Program-made: the position numbers and the translations under genes | Shown: positions 1 through 7,844 of the stretch, piece by piece | Layout: the number at the start of each line of letters is the position of its first letter | How positions within the stretch are numbered: the first letter of the stretch is position 1 | Assembly: GCA_011605775.1 (NCBI GenBank) | Contig: JAAOZN010000007.1 | Location: 1-46,382 of the forward strand | Source: Nitrososphaerota archaeon | Lineage (GTDB): Archaea; Thermoproteota; Nitrososphaeria; Nitrososphaerales; JAAOZN01 | Direction: 5' to 3' | DNA: 46,382 nt | Notes under the pieces: model-generated | Database searches by the model: none | The model's input: the letters and a program-made list of their open reading frames with translations, nothing else | Told to the model about the DNA's origin: nothing

Positions 1-966
1 AAAGGTAGACGATTCGTGTATAGAAGCGTGGAGGATGTTAAGAAGGATATAGACTCAGCCAAAGCAATCGCAGACCTACTAAAAATACTCTCAGATAAAC
101 TCGGTGGGCTGGACTGGCTTGCTAGGCTTATCGACCCCATCTTCCTCTACAACAAGGGCTATGAAGAGCTGAGCCCACAGGAGTTAAGAAACTACGAAAA
201 CATCGTGCTGGTTTATCGGTGGTTGAAAACTGGTGCCCGAACCGTCTTCCTTCAAGACGCGAATACCCCAATAATGCGCACAAACGAGCTCGTCGAAGTG
301 CTAAATCACATAAAAAGAAGCTTCCCAACCGTTGTAAGGATCACATCTTACGCCAGGGCAAAAACGCTAGCTCACAAACCACTCGAAGATCTGATCAAGA
401 TAAGGCAAGCTGGGCTTACTAGAGTACACGTTGGCTTGGAGAGTGGGGATGACGAGGTTCTGGCATATATTAGAAAGGGTGTGACGAGCGAGGAACAGAT
501 CGAAGCGGGCAGACGCGCAAAGAAAGCTGGCTTCGAGTTATCAGAATACTGGATGCCCGGAGTAGGTGGTAGGGCCCGCTGGGAGCAGCACGCTAGAAAC
601 ACGGCTAGAGTACTTAATGAGATAAACCCGGATTACATAAGATCAAGACCATTCACACCACGCCCAAACACTCCCCTCTACGAAGCATATATTAGAGGAG
701 AGTTTCAGCTCACAACACCACACGAAAGGCTGCGGGAGCTAAGATTGACTATCAGCGAACTTAACGTCACAAGCAGGGTCTGCTTCGACCACTTCATGAA
801 CTCTTGGCGCAAAGCAGACGGCACCTTCTTATTTAAACAAGACTACGAGGGCTACAAATTCCCGGAAGAGAAGCAGCTAGTATTAGAGTTGATAGATGAA
901 GGGTTAAGGCTCGATGAATCGACTCATATAAGTGCAGAAACCTTGGCCAGAATGCCATACATATAA
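1..966 (+). CDS. Radical SAM domain protein, 5' end outside window
   Basis: The reading frame is open from base 1, and the first codons (KGRRFVYRSVEDV) look like the stretch that normally follows the CxxxCxxC iron-sulfur loop of radical SAM enzymes. The cluster-binding N-terminus therefore lies upstream of the window, and the GTG at 16 is probably internal. What remains is the later half of the TIM-barrel-type core: FLQDANTPI, then VGLESGDDEVL near residue 145, then a C-terminal region. The family is recognisable but the substrate is not. It is followed by a tRNA on the other strand 1 nt past the stop codon. Family-level confidence is good; specific function is unknown. Confidence 0.75.
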   Translation, partial: KGRRFVYRSVEDVKKDIDSAKAIADLLKILSDKLGGLDWLARLIDPIFLYNKGYEELSPQELRNYENIVLVYRWLKTGARTVFLQDANTPIMRTNELVEVLNHIKRSFPTVVRITSYARAKTLAHKPLEDLIKIRQAGLTRVHVGLESGDDEVLAYIRKGVTSEEQIEAGRRAKKAGFELSEYWMPGVGGRARWEQHARNTARVLNEINPDYIRSRPFTPRPNTPLYEAYIRGEFQLTTPHERLRELRLTISELNVTSRVCFDHFMNSWRKADGTFLFKQDYEGYKFPEEKQLVLELIDEGLRLDESTHISAETLARMPYI

Positions 967-967
967 G

Positions 968-1102
968 TGGGACCGCGCGGATTTGAACCGCGGACCTCTA
1001 CCGTAGCGTTAACTCGCCAATTCGGTTATCAGCGTCGCCGAGCACCCTTAGGCTCTCGAACGCTCCTTGGCCAGCCTGCTAACCAAGCTGAGCTACGGTC
1101 CC
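968..1102 (-). tRNA. tRNA-Ile(GAU) with three candidate introns
   Basis: The minus strand reads GGGACCG...CGGUCCC (7-bp acceptor, A73, CCA not encoded) with T-arm CGCGG-UUCAAAU-CCGCG. The gene is 135 nt. A normal 75-nt tRNA emerges only if three pieces are removed: about 14 nt in the D-arm (1066-1079), 23 nt inside the 5' anticodon stem (1034-1056) and about 23 nt at the variable loop (998-1020). The exons then give D-stem GCUC/GAGC, anticodon arm UUCGG-CUGAUAA-CCGAA (anticodon GAU) and variable loop AGGUC. None of the introns is at the canonical 37/38 site. Boundaries can shift by one or a few nt, most for the variable-loop intron. A TATA-like element lies about 28 nt upstream. Confidence 0.85.
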
Positions 1103-1123
1103 CAGACGCTTTAGCTTATAGAG

Positions 1124-1135
1124 CTTCTAAATAAC
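1124..1135 (-). promoter_or_regulatory. TATA-like box of tRNA-Ile
   Basis: On the minus strand the sequence GTTATTTAGAAG is centred about 28 nt upstream of the first tRNA base, the usual distance for an archaeal TATA box. Confidence 0.45.
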
Positions 1136-1152
1136 TTTTATGTATGGGTCGA

Positions 1153-1228
1153 GGATGATGTTACGATAAGGTCTTAGTGTTTGGTGCTTTCTTTGGCTAT
1201 CACAATTCTACTTATCGTAACATCATCC
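1153..1228. repeat. Perfect 18-bp inverted repeat, 40-nt spacer
   Basis: GGATGATGTTACGATAAG at 1153-1170 is matched by its exact reverse complement at 1211-1228. The arms are separated by 40 nt without obvious structure. The element lies between the divergent promoters of tRNA-Ile and the DUF47 gene. It could be a long hairpin or cruciform, a paired regulator site, or a tiny inverted-repeat mobile element. No target duplication is visible at its edges. Confidence 0.8.
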
Positions 1229-1283
1229 AATGGATAGCCGTAAAAATTATTAATCAAAGAGCCTAACATATGGCGGAAATATT

Positions 1284-1937
1284 ATGTTCAGCAGCAGTAG
1301 TGAGCTTCAGGCAAGGAGGAAGACGCTTTCCATACTCCAGGATGAGGCTAAGCGTGTACTGGAAGCAGCTAGGGAGTTCTCTGAAACCTTCCCCGCTATA
1401 CTTGGAAACGATCAACAAGCACTTAACAGATGTGCTGAAGCCATTATGAAGGCCGAGGATGATGTTGAGAATCTACGGAGGGTGTTGACGAGGGAGTTAG
1501 CTGAGTTGGGTCCGATGGTTATTAACCGTGAAGATGTTTTACGTGCAGCCTACGACATAGAGGAGATCACTAGCTACATATCGAGCGCAGCTTTCAGATT
1601 GGCTGGGTTTAAGCTTACCGACTTTAAGAAGACTTCTCTACTAAAGGATCTTGGTTCTGTTATCGATCTAGCTGTTGAAATGGTTCATAGACTTAATGAG
1701 GTTGTTCGGGCTTTGACAATAAACCCTAGCCTAGCCATCGAGCTGACGAACAGTATTCAAAAGATTGAGAGGCAGGTTGACGACCAATATAGATCGCTTA
1801 GTTTGAAGCTCTTAAGTGAGCTGGAGTCCTTTAAGGAGGTGCTTGTGCTGAAAGATATAATCGAGCGGGTGGAGAACATGGCTGATCAATGCCTCAAAGC
1901 CGCTGATTCGATTACCATAATCGCCCTAAGCCTATAG
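1284..1937 (+). CDS. DUF47 / PhoU-like protein
   Basis: This is a 217-residue, almost wholly helical protein with the pattern of the DUF47 (TIGR00153-type) relatives of PhoU. In that family two long three-helix bundles form a soluble protein usually tied to phosphate uptake through PiT transporters. The C-terminal stretch LKDIIERVENMADQCLKAAD is typical. No PiT transporter is adjacent, so the phosphate link is family knowledge only. Upstream is an A/T-rich TATA-like segment around 1242-1254. EndA follows after 16 nt on the same strand, so the two may be co-transcribed. Confidence 0.7.
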   Translation: MFSSSSELQARRKTLSILQDEAKRVLEAAREFSETFPAILGNDQQALNRCAEAIMKAEDDVENLRRVLTRELAELGPMVINREDVLRAAYDIEEITSYISSAAFRLAGFKLTDFKKTSLLKDLGSVIDLAVEMVHRLNEVVRALTINPSLAIELTNSIQKIERQVDDQYRSLSLKLLSELESFKEVLVLKDIIERVENMADQCLKAADSITIIALSL

Positions 1938-1953
1938 ATGAGGAAGTAGCAAT

Positions 1954-2499
1954 ATGCACGCTGAGCTTGTAGGCAACAGAATCATCATCTGGAATATTGA
2001 CGATGCGAGAGCCCTCTTTAAAGAAGGATTTTACGGCAAACCCTTGGGCATACCTAAACCTAAGAACGCTGAATTTAATGCACCTCTTGTCCTAGATCTG
2101 ATAGAAGGATACTATCTTCTAGAGAAGGGCAAAATTTCTATAACACAGTCACCGTCGCACCGAAAGATGAGTTTAAAGAGTATAAGAGAAATTTGTAAAT
2201 CCGAGTACTTGGACTTCCCAGAAAAGTATCTGGTGTATAAGCATCTTAGAGAAGCAGGGTTAGTAGTTAGCCCGGGCATCAAGTTCGGTTGTGATTTTGC
2301 TGTATATGAGCATGGGCCGGGAATAGATCACGCGCCCTATCTTATTGAAGTCGTTAAACCTTCACACGACCTCACAGCTACCCGCATTATCTTGTCAGGT
2401 AGGTTGGCTACTACTGTAAGGAAGCAGTTCATCTTAGCTGTTGCTGACGTACCCAGAAAGAAGGTTGAGTTTATAGCCTTTGATTGGTGGAGAGCTTAA
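1954..2499 (+). CDS. endA: tRNA-splicing endonuclease
   Basis: This nuclease cuts tRNA precursors at bulge-helix-bulge motifs. The 181-residue protein has an N-terminal domain (about 1-85) and the catalytic C-terminal domain with LVYKHLREAG, VSPGIKFGCDFAVYEHG and SGRLATTVRK. The expected catalytic triad is visible as Tyr118, His126 and Lys157. The length matches the single-type-subunit enzymes (alpha4) or the catalytic alpha subunit of the alpha2beta2 enzymes. No second subunit gene is in the window. It lies 0.85 kb from a tRNA gene that needs non-canonical intron removal, for which enzymes with broad specificity are known to be required. Confidence 0.95.
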   Translation: MHAELVGNRIIIWNIDDARALFKEGFYGKPLGIPKPKNAEFNAPLVLDLIEGYYLLEKGKISITQSPSHRKMSLKSIREICKSEYLDFPEKYLVYKHLREAGLVVSPGIKFGCDFAVYEHGPGIDHAPYLIEVVKPSHDLTATRIILSGRLATTVRKQFILAVADVPRKKVEFIAFDWWRA

Positions 2500-2547
2500 G
2501 CAACAATAATATATTTAGCCGCATCTATTGCTGTGTTGGTGGGGCTT

Positions 2548-2673
2548 ATGGCTGAAGGTGTAAAATGCCCATACTGCGACTCTACGTTCCCAGATAAAGC
2601 CACTTTATCCAAACATATCGATCAGGTTCACCTTGGGAAAGGTCTTCTTGAAGGGGATAGGAGAAAGTGGTAA
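2548..2673 (+). CDS. 41-aa C2H2 zinc-finger protein
   Basis: A short open frame starts at ATG 2548 and ends TAA 2671-2673. The product begins MAEGVKCPYCDSTFPDKATL and carries C-X2-C-X12-H-X4-H, the classic C2H2 zinc-finger spacing, in its first 30 residues, followed by a basic tail. A good TATA-like box (AATATATTTA, about 2509-2518) precedes it, and an in-frame GTG at 2539 is an alternative start. Such tiny single-finger proteins are common in archaea, with roles mostly unknown. DNA, RNA or protein binding is possible. Confidence 0.75.
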   Translation: MAEGVKCPYCDSTFPDKATLSKHIDQVHLGKGLLEGDRRKW

Positions 2674-2681
2674 TCTGAACG

Positions 2682-2993
2682 CTACCCTCTCTTTTTAGCA
2701 CATTCATCACAGTACGCTACATCAGGTGGTACAGGCTTACCACATAAAGCGCATCTGTCAGTAGCCTCAGCTGGGGTGGAGGAGGTTGGGGTTAAGAGTC
2801 CACTTCTAACGAACGGTTGCCTAGAACCCAGTTTCGCTCTCTTAAGATCAGGTAGAAGAATGAGGATAAGCCCGAATAGCACCATTAGGAATGAGGTTGC
2901 TGCGAACATAAAGGATTCAAGCCTTAAGAGGATCATCGATAGAATTACCAAAATGAGCCCGACAGTCGGCGTGCTGTTGCTAGAGATAGGCAT
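2682..2993 (-). CDS. Small membrane protein with C-terminal zinc ribbon
   Basis: The 103-residue product has two hydrophobic helices (about residues 10-26 and 30-48), a short basic linker, then a zinc-ribbon-like tail CALCGKPVPPDVAYCDECA with two C-X2-C pairs resembling DUF2116-type ribbons. The membrane part probably anchors a cytosolic metal-binding ribbon. It faces the zinc-finger gene tail to tail, 8 nt apart. A plus-strand frame covers the same bases but lacks any recognisable motif, so this strand is preferred. Function unknown. Confidence 0.65.
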   Translation of the reverse strand: MPISSNSTPTVGLILVILSMILLRLESFMFAATSFLMVLFGLILILLPDLKRAKLGSRQPFVRSGLLTPTSSTPAEATDRCALCGKPVPPDVAYCDECAKKRG

Positions 2994-3029
2994 CCCCGCC
3001 TTGATTTAGAGAGAGGGTTATAAAGTATT

Positions 3030-3752
3030 TTACTGCTTATTTCTACTATAGGAGAAGCTAAGAGCTTCTATCTTCACACCTTGTAGCGTTAAGAACCTTA
3101 TAAGTTCACAAACCCCTTCCACAGACCTCCAGTACATCTGAGGCACTTCGATAAACTCAGCGTTGGGGAAGACGTCTCTTAACACATTAAATAGGGTCTG
3201 AATGTCTTCTGAATTATATCCCCAACTCAGTATCGGCTCACTCATATTCTTCCCCAAGCTAAGCATCTTATATGAAATCGTCTTTAAGGTAGCGGTAATA
3301 TGGGGTCTAGAACCAGTGGCATCATTCAGATACAAATAGATCTCCTCTGTTACCGAAGGGCTCTTCCCTGGACCAAAGTGGCTTCTATACCTTTCAAGCT
3401 GCCTTGTATTGAGAAGCATAGGTGAACGAAGCTTATGGGGCACTATAACATCAACTACATGTTTTGCGGTAAGCTCTGCAGCCAGCTGGTCTAAAGTGTC
3501 TTTCAGCGCATCATAAGGTATGGTTAAGAATACCATTTCTGCCGCTTTAGCAGCCTCTGCATTTGTTGCGCCTACTACTCTGTTTGTATCTAAATTGCGT
3601 GCTTTCACAATCTTTGACGCTGTTTCTTGCGCTCTGAAGAGGTTTCTAGAACCTATATATACTTGGTAGCCCGTTGAGGCAAACTCTGCGGCTAACGCTC
3701 TACCTTCTAATCCAGACCCACCTATGATGGCTATCTTCTTACTCTGCACCAC
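3030..3752 (-). CDS. NADPH:F420 oxidoreductase-like dinucleotide-binding protein
   Basis: The 240-residue protein opens with a Rossmann motif IAIIGGSGLEGRALAAEFA and IGSR, the arrangement in F420-dependent NADP reductases (Fno/NpdG), which bind the NADP phosphate by the Ser-Arg pair. VFLTIPYDAL also fits that family. The last 100 residues are divergent: this part normally shapes the F420 pocket, so a different partner is possible. F420 use in this organism is supported by the FrhB-like and LLM-class genes in the window. It is divergently transcribed from acylphosphatase across 127 nt that carries an A/T-rich TATA segment near 3757-3772. Confidence 0.65.
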   Translation of the reverse strand: MVQSKKIAIIGGSGLEGRALAAEFASTGYQVYIGSRNLFRAQETASKIVKARNLDTNRVVGATNAEAAKAAEMVFLTIPYDALKDTLDQLAAELTAKHVVDVIVPHKLRSPMLLNTRQLERYRSHFGPGKSPSVTEEIYLYLNDATGSRPHITATLKTISYKMLSLGKNMSEPILSWGYNSEDIQTLFNVLRDVFPNAEFIEVPQMYWRSVEGVCELIRFLTLQGVKIEALSFSYSRNKQ

Positions 3753-3879
3753 ACTATTGTATATAATATATTAGAGTATTTCAATTTTATTGCCTCCGTT
3801 GTGTAGAGGTATCGTACCAAATGTAGTCTTTTGCTAGTCGATCAGCTTAAATTCTACCTTAACTGCATGTGATGAAGGT

Positions 3880-4161
3880 TTGGCTAAGGGTAGGTTACAT
3901 CTTTACGTTTCAGGTTATGTGCAAGGTGTCTTTTATAGATCTAATGCGAAGAGGATTGCGGAGTCGCTCTCATTGACAGGCTGGGTTAGAAACCTTAGGG
4001 ATGGGCGTGTTGAGATCGTAGTAGAAGGGGAAGAGGAGGGTCTGGCAAAGTTTATCGAGTGGTGTAAGCGCGGCCCGATTGGCGCTAAAGTGGAGTCGGT
4101 TGATGTTATGCGTGAAGAATATAAGGGTGAGTTTAAAGGGTTTGAGATAAGGTATCAATAG
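3880..4161 (+). CDS. acyP: Acylphosphatase
   Basis: The enzyme hydrolyses acyl phosphates such as carbamoyl or acetyl phosphate. The 93-residue product shows the whole signature: VSGYVQGVFYRSNAKRIAE with the phosphate-binding Arg of the GVFYR loop (about residue 19), and GWVRNLRDGRVEIVVEG containing the catalytic Asn. The size is typical. The start is taken at TTG 3880; a GTGATGAAGG stretch immediately upstream can serve as ribosome-binding site. It is closely followed by a dehydrogenase gene, so a small operon is likely. Confidence 0.93.
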   Translation: MAKGRLHLYVSGYVQGVFYRSNAKRIAESLSLTGWVRNLRDGRVEIVVEGEEEGLAKFIEWCKRGPIGAKVESVDVMREEYKGEFKGFEIRYQ

Positions 4162-4177
4162 ATTAGTGGTGGTTAAT

Positions 4178-5206
4178 TTGGTTAAGAGAGTTGCCTTGAT
4201 CAGAGGGGACGGCTCAGGTCCTGAGTTAGTAGATTGTATGATAAAGGTTCTCAAAGCTGTTGATGCCCAGGTAGAGATAAAGGTTTGTGAAGCTGGGTAT
4301 GAGTGGTGGCAGAAGCACGGTGGCGACTCCTTTATACCAAAAGAAACTTGGGAAATACTGCAGAATTCGGATGCTTGTTTTAAGGGACCAACTACTACAC
4401 CCCCAGACCCCAACACACCCAGAAGTGTAGCCGTGAGCATAAGGCAGAAGTTCAATCTCTACGCAAACATAAGGCCGATTAAAACATTCAAGGGTGCTGA
4501 AGGTCCGCTAGGCTCTGTTGACTTTGTCTGCGTCAGAGAGGCCACCGAAGGCTTGTATAGCGGCTTGGATGTTCGTCTCAGCGAAGATACTGCAATTGCT
4601 GTGAGGAAGATAACACGCAGCGCCTCTATGCGTGTCGCTAGACGTGCATTTGAGGAGGTTGTGAGAAGGGGTTGGAGTAATCTCATAGTTGTGACGAAAC
4701 GGAACGTTTTGAAGGAGACCGATGGTCTCTTTTTTAACTCAGTTCTAGAGGTGGGTAAAGCGTACCCCAATGTTAAGGTGGAAGAGTATTATATCGATAA
4801 CCTTGCTCAGCAACTTGTTAAGAACCCCCAACGCTTTAACCAGCATGTCATTTTAAGCACAAACCTATTTATGGACATAATCTCAGAGGAGGCTTCTGCG
4901 CTGGTTGGCAGTATAGGTATGATCTACTCTGGCAACTTCGGCGATAACTACGCTATGTTTGAGCCAGCACACGGGAGCTCGCCTAAGTATAAGGGGTTGG
5001 ATAAGGTCAACCCCACCGCGACGATTCTCTCAGGCGCTTGGATGCTCGAATATCTTGGAGATGTAAAAAGAGCTCGCGCTATCTTTGAAGCAACAGAGGA
5101 AGTAATCGCTGAGAAGAGAGTTGTGACCTATGATCTGGGCGGAAACGCCAGATCGTCTGAGATGGCTGAAGAGATAGCTAGGCTTGCAGCGAAGAAGCTC
5201 AGATAA
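4178..5206 (+). CDS. Isocitrate/isopropylmalate dehydrogenase family protein
   Basis: This is an NAD(P)-dependent decarboxylating dehydrogenase of the beta-hydroxyacid family, acting on isocitrate, homoisocitrate or 3-isopropylmalate. The motifs seen are RVALIRGDGSGPELV at the N-terminus, substrate-binding residues in VREATEGLYSGL, the TKRNVLKETDGLF block, and GNFGDNYAMFEPAHGSSPKYKGLDKVNPTATILSG with metal and cofactor loop. An NAD-type isocitrate dehydrogenase is my first guess; the sequence alone does not settle the substrate. I prefer TTG 4178, with GGTGGT just upstream; GTG 4166 would add four residues. A DUF488 gene follows after 4 nt. Confidence 0.88.
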   Translation: MVKRVALIRGDGSGPELVDCMIKVLKAVDAQVEIKVCEAGYEWWQKHGGDSFIPKETWEILQNSDACFKGPTTTPPDPNTPRSVAVSIRQKFNLYANIRPIKTFKGAEGPLGSVDFVCVREATEGLYSGLDVRLSEDTAIAVRKITRSASMRVARRAFEEVVRRGWSNLIVVTKRNVLKETDGLFFNSVLEVGKAYPNVKVEEYYIDNLAQQLVKNPQRFNQHVILSTNLFMDIISEEASALVGSIGMIYSGNFGDNYAMFEPAHGSSPKYKGLDKVNPTATILSGAWMLEYLGDVKRARAIFEATEEVIAEKRVVTYDLGGNARSSEMAEEIARLAAKKLR

Positions 5207-5210
5207 AACC

Positions 5211-5636
5211 GTGATCTACACCATAGGCTACGGCGCGAGGAGTAAAGCGAGTTTTCTACATCTATTGCGCAAGCATAAGATAGAGGTTCTAGTGGATGTT
5301 AGAAGGTGGCCTAGCTCAAAGATCGAGGAGTTCAGGCGGGATTTTATGGAAAGGTGGCTTCAAGAATCCTCGATAAGATATGTGTGGATGGGAAGTAGTC
5401 TAGGCGGTTTCAGAAAAGGTGGCTACGAGAAGTATATGGCTGATGCTGAGTTCCAAAATGGGGTTAAAGAGCTGCTTAAAATCGCTTCGCAGAATAGGGT
5501 GTGTATAATGTGTCGAGAGGTCAGCCCTAAGGGTTGTCATAGAAAGTATATCGCAAGATATCTACGAGGCTTAGGAGTGGTGGTTAAGCATATAATGTCA
5601 GATAAGAAGGTTGTCGATGATGTTGAGTTGATCTAA
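5211..5636 (+). CDS. DUF488 family protein
   Basis: The protein begins VIYTIGYGARSKASFLHLL and continues with VDVRRWPSSK, RYVWMGSSLGG and a CxxxxxxGCHRKYIA motif (CREVSPKGCHRKYIA, near residue 107), all characteristic of DUF488. This is a widespread small-protein family with conserved Cys/His residues and no firmly assigned reaction. The start is set at GTG 5211, 4 nt after the dehydrogenase stop; an earlier ATG at 5184 would overlap that gene by 23 nt. The 3' end overlaps the convergent DUF362 gene by 4 nt. Confidence 0.85.
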   Translation: MIYTIGYGARSKASFLHLLRKHKIEVLVDVRRWPSSKIEEFRRDFMERWLQESSIRYVWMGSSLGGFRKGGYEKYMADAEFQNGVKELLKIASQNRVCIMCREVSPKGCHRKYIARYLRGLGVVVKHIMSDKKVVDDVELI

Positions 5637-6661
5637 CCTTGCTTCTGTAGAACTTCTTCTATCCACTCGACTTCTTCTTTGCTCTTTTCGTCAAGAGGTA
5701 TAAGTTTTATATCATCGGCAGAGCCTACACCAACGCCTATTTCAGCAGCCCTCTTGATCTGTTCAAGCTCGAAGATTCTGCCTTTCATAACATCTGGTGT
5801 AGAGCCGAACCTTCTCAATATAGCAGCACCGACAGCATCTATAGCAACTCTATCGGTGCTGGCTATGATCAAGTTTGGTTGGATTACTCTTCCACTCTCT
5901 GGTCCTCCCGTAGCGAAACCAGATAAAGCATCTAAGATCACTAGATCAGTCTTATAGAAGGCGTTGATCTCGGCGATCATAAGTCTCTGGTAAGGTGAAG
6001 TATGCAGCTCAACCATGTAGTCGTAAAGTTCCCCTGGCACATTCTTTGCGACAAGCCCTACTGAATTCTTTAGCGACATCGTGAAGTGCCCTCCAAACCT
6101 ATGTGTCTTTAAACAGCACGTCTGAATCACTCTATCAGCTTCAAAAAGGCTCTTCGGCAGATAGAAGCCTCTTAACCAATGCGTACCATCCGGCTCTACT
6201 TTAACCCATCTACTCAAAGGATTGTCGTTAAGTACCTCTACTTTTACCCCCGCTTTAGCAGCTAATTCAAACACGCCCAACCGCTCTAAAACCATGCGGG
6301 TATCTCCCATCCCACTTCTTTCACCAATAATCATCTCATTTACCTCTTGGCTTTTTAGAGAGGCGATAATCGTTCTGAGCGTATCTAAATGTGTGGATGC
6401 TGGATATGGGTCTGCGCTATTAAAGTTGGCTTTTAAGAAAACTTTTTTGTCCCTATAGTCAGATAGATTAAATTTTGAAAGGATTCTCTTAACACCATCA
6501 CCCCTATCAACAGTTTTAATTATGTAAACCTCTGCTGGTCTCACAACCCCCTTATTCGCCTTCATCTCTCTTAGTGACATTACGGTAAAGTATGCTGAGG
6601 CTAAAGCGCCTACTGTACCCAAAGCGGATAAAGCGATCAATCGACGCCTACCAATCTTCAA
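5633..6661 (-). CDS. DUF362 protein with Tat-like N-terminus
   Basis: The 342-residue protein starts MKIGRRRLIALSALGTVGALASAYF, a twin-arginine-like basic n-region followed by a hydrophobic helix, so export or membrane anchoring is likely. The body carries the DUF362 pattern: VFLKANFNSADPYPASTHLDTL, a conserved CCLKTHRFGGHFTMSLKNSVGL block, and LVILDALSGFATGGPESG. Many DUF362 proteins carry a ferredoxin domain; none is seen here. The reaction is unknown, although the family often sits beside redox enzymes. The neighbouring minus-strand gene is an FrhB-like iron-sulfur flavoprotein, 76 nt upstream. Confidence 0.8.
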   Translation of the reverse strand: MKIGRRRLIALSALGTVGALASAYFTVMSLREMKANKGVVRPAEVYIIKTVDRGDGVKRILSKFNLSDYRDKKVFLKANFNSADPYPASTHLDTLRTIIASLKSQEVNEMIIGERSGMGDTRMVLERLGVFELAAKAGVKVEVLNDNPLSRWVKVEPDGTHWLRGFYLPKSLFEADRVIQTCCLKTHRFGGHFTMSLKNSVGLVAKNVPGELYDYMVELHTSPYQRLMIAEINAFYKTDLVILDALSGFATGGPESGRVIQPNLIIASTDRVAIDAVGAAILRRFGSTPDVMKGRIFELEQIKRAAEIGVGVGSADDIKLIPLDEKSKEEVEWIEEVLQKQG

Positions 6662-6737
6662 CTAATACAATTGAGCACCCAGAGCCATATATGCGTTCTT
6701 TTGAAAAATAGGGCCTATTTGAAGAAAAGGGAGCGGT

Positions 6738-7793
6738 TTAAGATGGACTGCTTAGAGCCTTAGCCCTCCTATTCCTTTGGATAGCTGAAAGCTTCACTAC
6801 TGTATCGTAAGATGCTTTGTGTTTCTCTATGGGTTCTGTTTCGATGTAACCTGCTTTCACAGCGGACTCTAAGACATTTTTGCCCTGGTCTGTTCTCACT
6901 ACACATATTGTCCAACCTTGTGCACCGGCTCCACCAGCAGATATATCAGCCAACTCTGCTGAAAAGTCTCCGCAGTAGAAGCAGCCCTTTCTCACATACT
7001 GCCTAGCTTCCTTCAGACCTATTTCAGCTACTCTACCATCTTTTGTTTCGATTATTATCTTACCCTTTATGTTCATCTTCGCTATCTGACTAGGCTCTAT
7101 TCCAAGCTCTCCTCGAATCTTCTTATCTATGAGCCCACTCATAGAGTAGCTTTCGTGGCACATCAAGCCTATTGTGAAGACTACTGTGCCTACACTCTTC
7201 CTCAACTTATTGTACTGCATCTTCCTAACCGCCTCAACTTCACACCCTGTTCCTACAAAGGCTACTCTGATCCCCTTAGCACCAGCCTCCCTTAGCAGAA
7301 GGTTATTAGGGCTATAGGTGTACCGTGTTCCAGCAGATGAAAGAACCTCAGCCTTAGTCCTAACTAATCTAGGCCTAGCCTCCCAGGTCTCAGGGTTAAA
7401 CCCAGCCACTATAGCAGCATCAATTACACCGTTTTCTAAACTCCAAATGAGGAGCGAAGACACCAACCCTCCATCTTGACACACTTTAAGCACATCTGGA
7501 TCACGGCTTCTGGCTGCAAGTATGCTCTGGTGCACACCAAAGGATTCTCCTTCACTCGTTCTGTTGAAGAGCATCCTCTCCACATCAGCAACATTGAAGT
7601 TATAGCGTGGGCAGGCCTTAAAGCAGACACCACAATCAGTGCACTTCCCTACTAGGGCTGGTAATGTTTCCTCATAGAGGTAGGTTAGTGCTGTTTGGGG
7701 GCAGACCGCAACACAGGAGCCGCAGCCACAACATTGACCGCTATCAACTACCGCGTGGTAAAACTCTTTGAATGTTGTTTTCTGTGTAGACAT
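6738..7793 (-). CDS. Coenzyme F420 hydrogenase/dehydrogenase beta-subunit-like protein
   Basis: This resembles FrhB/FdhB, the flavin and iron-sulfur subunits that pass electrons to or from coenzyme F420. The 351-residue product has an N-terminal pair of ferredoxin-type clusters (Cys-rich segments near residues 21-31 and 50-61, each ending CP), then FrhB N and C domains with CQDGGLVSSLL, FVGTGCEVEAVR and the KGCFYCGDFSAELADIS block with its conserved cysteines. No hydrogenase large or small subunit is adjacent, so it may serve a different donor, as many free-standing FrhB paralogues do. The pairing with DUF362 is suggestive only. Confidence 0.85.
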   Translation of the reverse strand: MSTQKTTFKEFYHAVVDSGQCCGCGSCVAVCPQTALTYLYEETLPALVGKCTDCGVCFKACPRYNFNVADVERMLFNRTSEGESFGVHQSILAARSRDPDVLKVCQDGGLVSSLLIWSLENGVIDAAIVAGFNPETWEARPRLVRTKAEVLSSAGTRYTYSPNNLLLREAGAKGIRVAFVGTGCEVEAVRKMQYNKLRKSVGTVVFTIGLMCHESYSMSGLIDKKIRGELGIEPSQIAKMNIKGKIIIETKDGRVAEIGLKEARQYVRKGCFYCGDFSAELADISAGGAGAQGWTICVVRTDQGKNVLESAVKAGYIETEPIEKHKASYDTVVKLSAIQRNRRAKALSSPS

Positions 7794-7844
7794 CTAAGTG
7801 AAATGGGGGTTGATGTGTCTTTTAAATTTTTTATCATCTTTCGG

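Noticed and set aside
1153-1228. Box C/D small RNA from the GATGATG in the inverted repeat
   Set aside because: The C-box would end in T rather than A, and no D-box CUGA is found at suitable spacing.
1153-1228. CRISPR repeat pair
   Set aside because: Only two arms, inverted instead of direct, and no further copies or cas genes.
2776-3009. Plus-strand 77-aa protein overlapping the zinc-ribbon membrane gene
   Set aside because: No motif; the minus strand has two membrane helices and paired C-X2-C motifs.
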